Shown: in pieces, positions 31,572 through 39,858 of the stretch
Layout of the letters: every line of letters begins with the position of its first letter
Numbering within the stretch: the first letter of the stretch is position 1
DNA from: Parabacteroides sp. AM08-6
GTDB lineage: Bacteria > Bacteroidota > Bacteroidia > Bacteroidales > Tannerellaceae
Reading direction: 5' to 3'
Length of the DNA stretch: 64,000 nucleotides
Assembly: GCF_003473295.1 (NCBI RefSeq)
Contig: NZ_QRMP01000001.1
Span: 310,001-374,000, forward strand
Translations under genes and position numbers: made by a program
The notes under the pieces: model-generated
Database searches by the model: none
The model's input: the letters and a program-made list of their open reading frames with translations, nothing else
Told to the model about the DNA's origin: nothing

Positions 31572-32459
31572 CTATTTATCTTCTACGGCGCGTGTTTGTA
31601 GAACTTTTGAATTTGGAGGTACGCTATTCGTCAACCAAATATTCCCCCCTATAACAGAACCACGACCTATCGTTATTCTTCCTAAAATAGAGGCATTGGA
31701 ATAAATAGTTACATAATCTTCTATAATCGGATGACGGGGTATATCCATCGGCAACCCTTCTTCGTCGAGAGTGAAATTCTTTGCTCCCAATGTGACACCC
31801 TGATATAATCTTACATGATTACCAATAATGGTTGTTTGTCCGATAACAACCCCAGTCCCATGATCAATACTAAAATATTCTCCGATACTGGCTCCCGGAT
31901 GAATATCGATACCCGTGTCCGAATGAGCCATTTCCGTAATAATGCGAGGGATGACAGGAACCTCCAGTTTTAACAATTCATGTGCAACCCGCTGATATAA
32001 AATGGCATGAATAGCCGGATAACAAAATATTATTTCACTTGGACTTTTAGCAGCCGGGTCTCCATCTAAAATTGCTTTTACATCCGTGGAAAGCAGATAT
32101 TTGATATGAGGAATTTTATTAATAAAAGCAATAGCTATTTCAGAAGCATGCTCTTTCGAATCGCAACAGCGTTCCACCTCAAAACAGAGTCCGTTATATA
32201 TTTGCTCATGTAGTAGGTCGTATATCTGTTCCAGATACACTCCCGTATAGTATTGTATGGAACCATGCTTGGCTTCCTGCTCCGTACCGAAAAAACCGGG
32301 GAAAATAACGGTGCGCAACAAACGCATAATTTCTCGGAGGGAAGTAATCGATGGCGACGGTTTTTGATGTAACGGAATGTATTTATATTCCGGAAGATTA
32401 GCCGCCGACAATCGTTCGACATTTCTCTGTATCTGTTCTAATATCTTTGCTCTGTTCAT
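31572..32459 (-). CDS. cysE: Serine O-acetyltransferase (EpsC-type)
   Basis: The 295-residue enzyme acetylates serine with acetyl-CoA, the first step of cysteine synthesis. A helical N-terminal domain is followed by left-handed beta-helix hexapeptide repeats with the catalytic region DIHPGASIGEYFSIDHGTGV, VIGQTTIIGNHVRLYQGVTL and IYSNASILGRITIGRGSVIG. It belongs to the long EpsC branch. It starts 4 bp behind the Kelch lipoprotein gene and 80 bp ahead of hndB, where a separate promoter lies, so it may be transcribed with the upstream cluster. Confidence 0.93.
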   Translation of the reverse strand: MNRAKILEQIQRNVERLSAANLPEYKYIPLHQKPSPSITSLREIMRLLRTVIFPGFFGTEQEAKHGSIQYYTGVYLEQIYDLLHEQIYNGLCFEVERCCDSKEHASEIAIAFINKIPHIKYLLSTDVKAILDGDPAAKSPSEIIFCYPAIHAILYQRVAHELLKLEVPVIPRIITEMAHSDTGIDIHPGASIGEYFSIDHGTGVVIGQTTIIGNHVRLYQGVTLGAKNFTLDEEGLPMDIPRHPIIEDYVTIYSNASILGRITIGRGSVIGGNIWLTNSVPPNSKVLQTRAVEDK

Positions 32460-32463
32460 CGTC

Positions 32464-34632
32464 TTAATTATCCCAATCCGGATCGTAGGTTACAAATTGA
32501 TTAGGATTGTATATATGCTGTGCCAAAATATAAATAGTTCCGTCCAGTATAAATATATGATAGTTTTTCATACTGTTTTTAAGAACAGAATGTCCAATCC
32601 ATTCTTGATTTTCCAATTTGAATTCCCAAATCTTACTATTGTCATCAATCATAAAAATACTATTCCGCTGTTCGTTGTAAGCTCCGGAAGTTACCACTCC
32701 GATATTTGCCGGTATATCAATACTATCCCAATGGGTCAATGTATCAGTAGCCAACCAAAAACCTCTCTGATTTGCTTCTCCCAACCCCGCATATACACTG
32801 TCATTAACAACGACTGCCAAACCTTTACGCTGTGCCACAGGGAATTTCGCTGAAGATGTTTTCCACTCATTATTCGTCTTATCAAATATGGATATTTCAT
32901 CAGATGAACCTCGGTAATCTTGTCCGCCGATAAAATAGATTGAATCCTTATAAGCAAAACTAATCGCGTCAAAACGTCCATTATCTACCGCAGGAAGAGA
33001 AGTCCAACTATTTCCATCGATATTATATGAACTAAAAAATGTAACGGCATTTTGTTTATCCGTTCCTCCAATCACAAATATCTGATTATTCGCATCCGTA
33101 CAAGCTGTCATGTCAGAAAATGCCCCTTCCTTGTAAGGACTTAAAGTAACCCATTCATTTCGTTCCGGCACATAACTCAATAATTCATCCGTTTGCTTAT
33201 TTCCCATATCGCCTCCTACGATGTAAGCCTGATTATCCATTGTAAAAGCCGCTGAGAAACCACGAGGGGAAGAATATACATTTTTATTCGTGAATATATC
33301 CGGGGTTGTAAAAGAAAGGGTATCTCCATATCCGGTCCACCCGCTTTGATTTTTAGCATACGCATAAACATAATGAGTGGTAGCACCTTTCAGTTTGGAC
33401 AGAGTAAACGTAAATAAACTATCTGTCGCAACTTCTTTATGTTGTTTCAAATCTTTTTTATCTGTAGACCAATAGATACCCCACTCTACAGCTTCCGTTT
33501 CCCCGCCATTCTGCAATTCTCCGCCTACGACAGCAGAACCTTTTAATATCAAGGCTTTATCAATAGGGGAAGTCAAGATATTAGGCGTTTTATTCAAAGT
33601 AGAAAAATTGGTACTTTCACTATATGTCGTTCCAAATTTATTCGTCACATACGCACGGGCAAAATATTTCTTTGAATTTTCCAAATCGTGGATGGTTCCT
33701 ATAAATTTGCCGTCCGTCATTTCCACGCTTACTATCGTATCAGTCCCAGCCTGTCCGATTTCCGGTTTATCAGAAGTACTCCAGCAGAAACCATAGGAAG
33801 TTACTTCGGCATCACCTTCCGATTCCAATATCGCAGAAAGAAAAGCTGAGGTATAGTTCGTACTATCCACTTTTATAGCCCCGACCTTGGGTTTCCCGTC
33901 TAATGTGATAAAAGAATCGATATTAAATGCAAATTCTCCAAAATCATTTTCGGCAAAAGCTCTTACATAGTATTTAGTTTCAGGTTTCAAATCAGTCACA
34001 TGCCAAGTAAAAGAATCAATCTTATTGATGTCAACACCCGGTACATTATAGAGAATCGTTGAATCTTTATCAGATAACTCCCGGTTCCCTTCTTCATCGG
34101 AAAGATAAAAACCAACCTTTTTTATTGTACCTTCGCCTCTACTTGTGATTTTACCACAAAGAAAAACAGAAGTTGCATGAATACTGTCCGGCTCCATTAT
34201 TTTGACTTCACCTACTCCATTGATTGTTTTATAATTCATCACTGTAGCGGAATAAGCCGTATCCGTTTTATTTATTGCGTAAGCATATACATAATAATTC
34301 GTCTCATCATCCAAATTCGAGATTGTGGCGGTAAATACTCCGTTCTCCGTTTTTTCCGCTTTTACCTTGCGATTGTTCCGAAGGTTGTCTTTGGGGTCGG
34401 TATCCTTGTCCTCGCTCCAACAGATACCACATTCTACTATGGGAGAACCATTTTCTTTTATAATACTCGCACGCACTTCGATTGAAGAAGCTGTCACTTT
34501 AATATTTTCGGTCTCAGAGACTTCTGGCGCTTTCGCATTTTGAAGCTTTGTATCCATATCCGGATCATCCACACAGCCGGACAATACATTCAAAAAGATA
34601 AAAACGGACAAAATTAAGTATAGATGTTTCAT
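32464..34632 (-). CDS. FN3-like and Kelch-propeller surface lipoprotein
   Basis: The 722-residue lipoprotein (lipobox LSGC near residue 20) has about four fibronectin-III-like repeats (about 40-440), each with the pattern CGICWS or GFCWS early and YYVYAYA or YFARAYV late, then a C-terminal beta-propeller with Kelch-like blades (AYIVGGDMGNKQTDELLSY, QIFVIGGTDKQN, SIYFIGGQDYRGSSDEIS). Such proteins in Bacteroidales are outer-membrane-anchored binding modules without known catalytic function. It begins 11 bp after the barrel-protein gene, in line with the kinase/FHA cluster, so it could be its envelope output. No glycan-locus genes are adjacent. Confidence 0.82.
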   Translation of the reverse strand: MKHLYLILSVFIFLNVLSGCVDDPDMDTKLQNAKAPEVSETENIKVTASSIEVRASIIKENGSPIVECGICWSEDKDTDPKDNLRNNRKVKAEKTENGVFTATISNLDDETNYYVYAYAINKTDTAYSATVMNYKTINGVGEVKIMEPDSIHATSVFLCGKITSRGEGTIKKVGFYLSDEEGNRELSDKDSTILYNVPGVDINKIDSFTWHVTDLKPETKYYVRAFAENDFGEFAFNIDSFITLDGKPKVGAIKVDSTNYTSAFLSAILESEGDAEVTSYGFCWSTSDKPEIGQAGTDTIVSVEMTDGKFIGTIHDLENSKKYFARAYVTNKFGTTYSESTNFSTLNKTPNILTSPIDKALILKGSAVVGGELQNGGETEAVEWGIYWSTDKKDLKQHKEVATDSLFTFTLSKLKGATTHYVYAYAKNQSGWTGYGDTLSFTTPDIFTNKNVYSSPRGFSAAFTMDNQAYIVGGDMGNKQTDELLSYVPERNEWVTLSPYKEGAFSDMTACTDANNQIFVIGGTDKQNAVTFFSSYNIDGNSWTSLPAVDNGRFDAISFAYKDSIYFIGGQDYRGSSDEISIFDKTNNEWKTSSAKFPVAQRKGLAVVVNDSVYAGLGEANQRGFWLATDTLTHWDSIDIPANIGVVTSGAYNEQRNSIFMIDDNSKIWEFKLENQEWIGHSVLKNSMKNYHIFILDGTIYILAQHIYNPNQFVTYDPDWDN

Positions 34633-34643
34633 AGCTTATCTTA

Positions 34644-35591
34644 TTAGAAAAATACACCCAAACCTGCATTCAGGTCCACATATTTAAAATTAATGGTATT
34701 GCAACCGGCACTGACAAAGACCGGTCCCATTTTAATCATCACATCCAAATCGGCAGCCACTCCTTTATAAGAATAGTCTATGTTTTTACACCAATAAGAA
34801 GCATGTTTTCGGTAATCCGAAGCATCTATTGTTTCATATTCACATAGCAGTTCACGATTACCATACCCCAAACCGATAGAAGTATAAAGCCAAGGAGCAC
34901 ATTTTACCACTAATCCTGCCGTAGCGGCATAACTATTTGTTTTTTTCTTATTGGTGAAATTAAATATCGGCTCACCCGGCAGAGTCCCGACAACTTCACC
35001 TTCCCCACGGCATTCACCGACATAATCGTCACTAAATGACATATTCGTGCGAAAACGGGCAAACCATCCAAGATTATTTTTCACTCCACCTATGGTTATG
35101 CCATAAGGGGCCTCTATCGAATAAGCATAACCGATAAAAAATTTCATCGGAACTTTCGGCTTATTCTGTTTTTCCATATCGGATGGTTTTGTGTATTCGA
35201 CCGGTTTACGAAGTACATCCAAACGCTCCTGCCAATAAGAAGCAAGTTCTTCACTTTTCGGTACTCCGATACCCTCCGTATAATAAACAACCAAACGATT
35301 GATGGCTATCGTATCATTCTCATTGGCCATCACATTCAAACAATTCAAGCATTTATTCATCAGACTTCGCATGGAAGGACGCATCCGCTGATTTGCAAGC
35401 CAGATAGTAGTCAGTTGATTTATACTATAGAAGTCACAATTTACGACACCTTCCTCATACCACATGCGGGCATCGCTATAATCGAGGCGTTTCATAGCCT
35501 CATCCCCTTTTCTATTATATTCAGTCTTCTGCTGGGCCGTTAAACAAAAAGGCAGCACAACCAATAAAATTAAAATCCAATGTCTTTTCAT
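34644..35591 (-). CDS. Exported protein: Sel1/TPR-like N-terminus, predicted outer-membrane-type C-terminus
   Basis: The 315-residue product has a signal peptide (MKRHWILILLVVLPFCLTA, then QQK). Residues 25-135 are helical with a Sel1/TPR feel (DYSDARMWYEEGVVNCDFYS, YYTEGIGVPKSEELASYWQE). Residues 150-315 alternate glycine and aromatic strands (MKFFIGYAYSIEAPYGITIG, YTSIGLGYGNRELLCEY, ending GLGVFF), suggesting a beta-barrel or porin-like domain ending in Phe. It lies 13 bp behind the kinase gene and 11 bp ahead of the lipoprotein gene. This N-terminal helical repeat plus barrel layout recurs beside Ser/Thr kinases in this phylum (recollection). Function unknown. Confidence 0.75.
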   Translation of the reverse strand: MKRHWILILLVVLPFCLTAQQKTEYNRKGDEAMKRLDYSDARMWYEEGVVNCDFYSINQLTTIWLANQRMRPSMRSLMNKCLNCLNVMANENDTIAINRLVVYYTEGIGVPKSEELASYWQERLDVLRKPVEYTKPSDMEKQNKPKVPMKFFIGYAYSIEAPYGITIGGVKNNLGWFARFRTNMSFSDDYVGECRGEGEVVGTLPGEPIFNFTNKKKTNSYAATAGLVVKCAPWLYTSIGLGYGNRELLCEYETIDASDYRKHASYWCKNIDYSYKGVAADLDVMIKMGPVFVSAGCNTINFKYVDLNAGLGVFF

Positions 35592-35604
35592 AAAAACAAA
35601 TACG

Positions 35605-37461
35605 TTAATAGTACGTTAATCCCTTACTCACCAAAGTGCCGTCCGTATTATAAATATCGAACAAACCATCCTCCCGTTCAAAAGCGCGACCATTATCAGC
35701 GATTCCGACATTCAGATATTTGCAGGGAATATGTTCCTCCGCGTTTGTATCGATAGCCCCGTATTTTCCGGTAGATTTCTTTCGCACTATTTTATATTTT
35801 CCAAAAGTCATCTTTTCTTCATACTGAGCTTTTCTGTCTGCCAAAAGCTTTTCAGCTTCCTTTTCGTCGCAAGTGATAAGAAGTCTAACAACATCTTCCG
35901 TCAACTTGGTTTCTTTTGCTTTGGTAAAGTCTTTTTTTGCATTAGCATAATCTGCATTATTCATTTTTGTTTTTCCGGAAGTAATCAAAGCTTCATATTC
36001 CGCTTCAATTTCTTCTTCTGTTGGTTTTGCAGGCTGTGCGATTGTCTCGTCCGCATTCTCCTTCACTACCGGTTTTGTATTTGTCACCGGCTTACTAACC
36101 GGAGGTGTATCTACTTTTTTTTCCGTTTCTTTCTTAACTGATGAAGGAGCTTGTTTTTCCTCTGTCTTTTGAGTAGTAGTTACAGCCTCTTCAACCTTTT
36201 CAGAATCTATTTGAGAAGGTATAATCTCAAGTTTTTCCGGTATTTGCTCCGGAGCCATGCTTACCATATCAGTTTTATCCGACAAAGGCCTGTTTCCTTG
36301 AACAAAGAAAGCAACAGCAGAACCAACGCAGGCAAATATAGCAATAACTACAGATATAATGACTCCTTTTTTCTTCTTCTTTTTCTCTTTGCCTTTAAAA
36401 GAAGTATGAATTATTTCCGTATTATTATTTACAATTGTATTTTCTTCATCATCTTCCGGCTGTGATACCCGTCCGGAAGCATACAGAACAGTTGTATCTC
36501 CTTCATCCTGTGCATTCCGCACATCCGTATCCGGCAATTTTTTTTCAGCATTTTCATTATCTGCCGGAAAGTCCAGGGCTGCAAGCATCTCTGATACCGA
36601 TTGAAAACGTTCCGCCGGAATAATCTGCATTGCTTTGATAATTGCAGCATCGGTTTTGGGGCTAATGGCCGGATTCAATTCTCTCGGATTAAGCAAAGGC
36701 CGGGTTGCCCGCAAAATGGATTCCGTCGGTATCTTACCGGTAAGCAAATTATACATGGTTGCCCCCAGTGAATATATATCAGGACAAGGTGAGAAATTCA
36801 GCGTGCCTTCATTGTCATATTGCTCTATCGAAGCAAATCCTTTCGATAAAGTCAACATGGTCGTACTGGTTTCCTGTTGCTCTATATCATACCGCTTGCT
36901 CACACCAAAGTCAATCAACCGTGCTTTTCCTTCGGCATCAATCAAAATGTTGCTCGGCTTGATATCCAGATGCAAGATATTATTCTCGTGAACAAACTGC
37001 AAAGCTTCCCCTATCTGGCGGACATACCTTAAAACGGTATTTTCCGAAAGCATTCCCTCCCTGTCAAGCAAATATTTCAGAGAGTTACCGGAAATATATT
37101 CCATTGCAATATAAGCCGTTCCATTCTCCTCGAATACCTCTAATACATTTACTATATGGGGATGATGAACCTCAGAAAGTATTTTAGCCTCTTTGATAAG
37201 TTTTTCCTTAAACTTGTCAAAAAGCACCCTTCCTGTTTCAGAATGTACCTGTACCACACATGAATCAGTATCCCTATAGCAATAATCCTTGAAGAAATAC
37301 TCTTTTATACAGATCGGAACTTCAGTTTTCACTGTACCTAAAGCCCCTTTAACCTCTGTAAACCAGATGCCTTTGTAAGTTATACCAAAGCCGCCCTGAC
37401 CGATTACACGAGTGATTCTATATTTTCCATTCTGAAGAATATGTCCGTTTGGCAAATTCAT
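35605..37461 (-). CDS. Transmembrane Ser/Thr protein kinase with WG-like C-terminus
   Basis: The 618-residue protein has an N-terminal Hanks-type kinase domain (about 13-297): glycine loop GQGGFG (21-26), Lys53, catalytic loop HLDIKPSN (164-171; Asp166, with Leu in place of Arg before it) and DFG (184-186). A juxtamembrane region is followed by a Lys run and a single membrane helix (about 366-387). The outer part has a Pro/Lys/Thr-rich linker, a TPR-like helical segment (about 490-545) and a terminal WG-like beta repeat (KYKIVRKKSTGKYGAID, GLFDIYNTDGTLV). It likely phosphorylates Ser/Thr inside the cell in response to an envelope signal. The PP2C gene lies 42 bp upstream. Confidence 0.92.
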   Translation of the reverse strand: MNLPNGHILQNGKYRITRVIGQGGFGITYKGIWFTEVKGALGTVKTEVPICIKEYFFKDYCYRDTDSCVVQVHSETGRVLFDKFKEKLIKEAKILSEVHHPHIVNVLEVFEENGTAYIAMEYISGNSLKYLLDREGMLSENTVLRYVRQIGEALQFVHENNILHLDIKPSNILIDAEGKARLIDFGVSKRYDIEQQETSTTMLTLSKGFASIEQYDNEGTLNFSPCPDIYSLGATMYNLLTGKIPTESILRATRPLLNPRELNPAISPKTDAAIIKAMQIIPAERFQSVSEMLAALDFPADNENAEKKLPDTDVRNAQDEGDTTVLYASGRVSQPEDDEENTIVNNNTEIIHTSFKGKEKKKKKKGVIISVVIAIFACVGSAVAFFVQGNRPLSDKTDMVSMAPEQIPEKLEIIPSQIDSEKVEEAVTTTQKTEEKQAPSSVKKETEKKVDTPPVSKPVTNTKPVVKENADETIAQPAKPTEEEIEAEYEALITSGKTKMNNADYANAKKDFTKAKETKLTEDVVRLLITCDEKEAEKLLADRKAQYEEKMTFGKYKIVRKKSTGKYGAIDTNAEEHIPCKYLNVGIADNGRAFEREDGLFDIYNTDGTLVSKGLTYY

Positions 37462-37503
37462 AACTACTTTCGCAATTCTATTAATCTGCCAAAATTACGT
37501 TAT

Positions 37504-38307
37504 TTATATAAAAGAATAAAGGAAAGAAAGAATATTTTGCTTAAAACCTGTAGAATCTAACACATTTTGTATCGGTATTATGTAAAAAGAGAAGTTATCC
37601 CGGGTTTTACCGCTACAAGAAACCATCAAATCGTTTTTTATATTTTCCGGTGAACCGTTTTTTCTAAAAATAGAGGTTAATTCCTGATTACTGACACGTT
37701 CCAATACGCCATCCGTACACATAAACAAATAATCACCGGCTTGAATATTATCCAACAGAACGACATCTGCCTCCGTTGGATGTTCCGTTCCCTGAATAGC
37801 GCGTAAAATCACGTTTTTTTGAGGATGATGGGCAGCTTCATCTCTGGTTATTTTGCCTAATCTTACTAAAGAATTAACAAGCGAATGGTCTTCCGTTTGA
37901 TAGAGTATTTCTCCTTGTCGAAGATGATAAATCCGGCTGTCCCCAACATGTGCCAACGTAATACCATTTTTTCCCACCGATACCATTGTCAGAGTTGTAG
38001 CCATACCTTTAGCTTCCGGATGAACCGAGACATAATCGTCGAAACGGGCCTCCGTATAACGAATCGCCTTATTAATAAAATCTTCGGTAGCTTCGCCGTT
38101 CAGAAAAGTTGAAAAATAAGTTTGGAAAGACTCACAAGCCAAAGCGCTGGCAATTTCGCCTTTTTCCGCTCCGCCGACTCCATCACAAACCAAAAACAAT
38201 TGCTGATTGGCATTTATCCTTTCCGGTAAGGGGTAGATGGAATCTTCATTATTCTGTCTGCCTCCCTTTTCACATACAGCCCAAGGTTTACCAATTGTTA
38301 TATTCAT
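37504..38307 (-). CDS. PP2C-family Ser/Thr protein phosphatase
   Basis: The 267-residue phosphatase has the metal-binding PP2C motifs in order: GGRQNNEDSIYP, VCDGVGGAEKGEIAS, LAHVGDSRIYHL, MCTDGVLERVSNQEL and the final RDNFSF Asp-Asn. It is soluble, has no membrane helix and should reverse phosphorylation by the neighbouring kinase. It sits between the zinc-ribbon FHA gene (14-bp gap) and the kinase gene (42-bp gap), all on the same strand, the classic kinase-phosphatase-FHA grouping. Confidence 0.93.
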   Translation of the reverse strand: MNITIGKPWAVCEKGGRQNNEDSIYPLPERINANQQLFLVCDGVGGAEKGEIASALACESFQTYFSTFLNGEATEDFINKAIRYTEARFDDYVSVHPEAKGMATTLTMVSVGKNGITLAHVGDSRIYHLRQGEILYQTEDHSLVNSLVRLGKITRDEAAHHPQKNVILRAIQGTEHPTEADVVLLDNIQAGDYLFMCTDGVLERVSNQELTSIFRKNGSPENIKNDLMVSCSGKTRDNFSFYIIPIQNVLDSTGFKQNILSFLYSFI

Positions 38308-38321
38308 AGCATAACTGACTT

Positions 38322-38837
38322 TTATTCATTAAAACGAAGAACTGTGTGACCAATAACGATTTCATCATTATTACTCAACACAACTATTTCTCCATGCTTT
38401 AAGTAATTGCTATTATATAACGTATTATTTTTACTATTATTATCAGAAAGATAATGTTTATAGCCTCCTTTTGCATCTTTTTTCACTTCTATCCGAATAT
38501 GTTCCCGGCTCATTGATTTGTCGGCTGTAACAATACCGAACTGCGCTTTGGATGCATTGGATTTCCGGCCGATAATTATAAGTCCCTCATAAAGAGAAAA
38601 GACTTGTTCCGGCGTATCGTCATTTGCGATGACAGAAAGCCGGCCGGTTGTGGTTTTGATAGGTCGGATAAGCACAGTATCGGATTCCGGCATATTTTGC
38701 CCCTTACCCAAAGAAAGCATGGAAACCGGTATCGGCTGCTTACATTTGGGACAATTAAAAAAGGTAATATCGAGGGGAATTTTCCCCTCGTCTACCTTTA
38801 ACCCTACATGGCAATGTGGACATTTTACGGAAATCAT
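38322..38837 (-). CDS. Zinc-ribbon plus FHA domain protein
   Basis: The 171-residue protein has an N-terminal zinc ribbon with two CxxC pairs (VKCPHCHVGL and FNCPKCKQP) and a C-terminal FHA domain (about 80-170) with IGRKSN, MSREHIRIEV and HYLSDNNSKNNTLYNSNYL, i.e. the phospho-threonine-binding Arg, Ser and Asn residues. FHA domains read pThr peptides made by Hanks-type kinases. It overlaps the preceding acidic gene by 4 bp (ATGA), so the two are translationally coupled. It is followed by the phosphatase gene 14 bp later. Confidence 0.9.
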   Translation of the reverse strand: MISVKCPHCHVGLKVDEGKIPLDITFFNCPKCKQPIPVSMLSLGKGQNMPESDTVLIRPIKTTTGRLSVIANDDTPEQVFSLYEGLIIIGRKSNASKAQFGIVTADKSMSREHIRIEVKKDAKGGYKHYLSDNNSKNNTLYNSNYLKHGEIVVLSNNDEIVIGHTVLRFNE

Positions 38838-39073
38838 ATAATGAATGATATGTCAGAACCATCCATGTCCGTCGAGTATGTATCCAGCATATCTGCATCG
38901 GACAGCATAATCGTATCGTCAGATAAAGTAATAAAATCCGAAACATCCAGATTTTCGTCAATCATCACAACATCTGCCAAATCGTTTCCTCCATCCACAT
39001 CCACTACCACGACATCCGACAACATCGCATCATCGGTGTCCAGAGTTACGAATGTGTAATCCTCTTCTTGCAT
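38834..39073 (-). CDS. Small acidic protein (79 residues) with TxxD motifs
   Basis: The protein has no recognisable family. About a third of its residues are Asp or Glu, with no Lys or Arg at all, and short hydrophobic islands (VVVVDV, DVVMID, FITLSDD) alternate with S/T-D pairs. Two TxxD sequences (Thr49 in TLSD, Thr68 in TDMD) match the phospho-threonine ligand preferred by many FHA domains. It is likely real: it overlaps the downstream FHA gene by 4 bp, a -7 box TATTTTTG (minus strand) lies 28 bp upstream, and the antiparallel frames give no better gene. A role as kinase substrate and FHA partner is an inference. Confidence 0.7.
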   Translation of the reverse strand: MQEEDYTFVTLDTDDAMLSDVVVVDVDGGNDLADVVMIDENLDVSDFITLSDDTIMLSDADMLDTYSTDMDGSDISFII

Positions 39074-39100
39074 TGTATTGTTTGTTTAATAAATTTGTAG

Positions 39101-39108
39101 CAAAAATA
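39101..39108 (-). promoter_or_regulatory. Candidate -7 box of the acidic protein-FHA-PP2C-kinase operon
   Basis: On the minus strand TATTTTTG fits TAnnTTTG, 28 bp upstream of the acidic protein start, leaving a leader of about 20 nt. No TTTG is present at the -33 position. The gap 39074-39201 holds nothing else recognised. Confidence 0.4.
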
Positions 39109-39201
39109 GAGAAAGTAATTGATTAGGAAACATAGAATTGTATCTTATAATCAAAGGTTTGGAGTTTCTGTACGAAAGTATTACTTTTACATACAAACAC
39201 A

Positions 39202-39858
39202 CTATTCACTCACCCATTTTGCCTTACAAGATGAAACAGGACATTGTTTTCTATTTCGTAACGATTCCCATGGGATTTCACCCAGAAAGGTACCGCATTT
39301 CGGACATACATAATCTATCTTGAACTGATTGGCAATATCTTGTAGCAACTGAGGCGTCTTAGCCGACTGTTTTGCACCCAGGTAAATACCGACGGTCGGG
39401 GCACAAACGGTAATGAACAAACTCAAGCCAAACAGCTCGGGACTACCCTTTCCTAAAAAACCAATCACAACCCCGACAACTCCCGGTATCGCAAAAGGAA
39501 GCGATTGGAATAGCCTGGTTTTAAATTGATTAGATGATTGTATCTTAATCTTTGCTTGAATATAATTATCATATACTTTTTTCAAAGCAGCAAACTCTTC
39601 GCTATAATCATTATTATATTTCAGTACTTCCGACACATCCAGCACATAGTTGTCACCCAACGTAATCACGTCTTTCAACGCCACACGCTTTTTTACTATC
39701 TGTACACCATTCACGAAAGTCCCGTTAGTAGAGCCTAAATCTTCCAATAGCCAACAATCGTCATCTTCACGAATCAGACGTGCATGATGTCTGCTTACAT
39801 GAGGATGCTCCCTGACTACAAAATCGTTATCTTCCGCTTTTCCTATTTTAATTACCAT
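39202..39858 (-). CDS. FHA domain membrane protein with C-terminal zinc ribbon
   Basis: The 218-residue protein begins with an FHA domain (1-75: IKIGKAEDNDFVV, HVSRHHARLIRED, LGSTNGTFVNGVQI), followed by a helical linker, two likely membrane helices (about 125-170: FAIPGVVGVVIGFLG and LFGLSLFITVCAPTVGIYLG) and a C-terminal zinc ribbon (VCPKCGTFL, QCPVSSC). So it is a membrane-tethered phospho-threonine reader. Its start overlaps the end of the LytTR gene by 11 bp. Together with the second FHA/zinc-ribbon protein it carries the same two modules in opposite order. Confidence 0.9.
   Translation of the reverse strand: MVIKIGKAEDNDFVVREHPHVSRHHARLIREDDDCWLLEDLGSTNGTFVNGVQIVKKRVALKDVITLGDNYVLDVSEVLKYNNDYSEEFAALKKVYDNYIQAKIKIQSSNQFKTRLFQSLPFAIPGVVGVVIGFLGKGSPELFGLSLFITVCAPTVGIYLGAKQSAKTPQLLQDIANQFKIDYVCPKCGTFLGEIPWESLRNRKQCPVSSCKAKWVSE

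Noticed and set aside
32377..32853. A 158-codon open frame on the + strand across cysE and the Kelch gene
   Set aside because: It runs antisense through two well-supported genes and has no domain or start signal.
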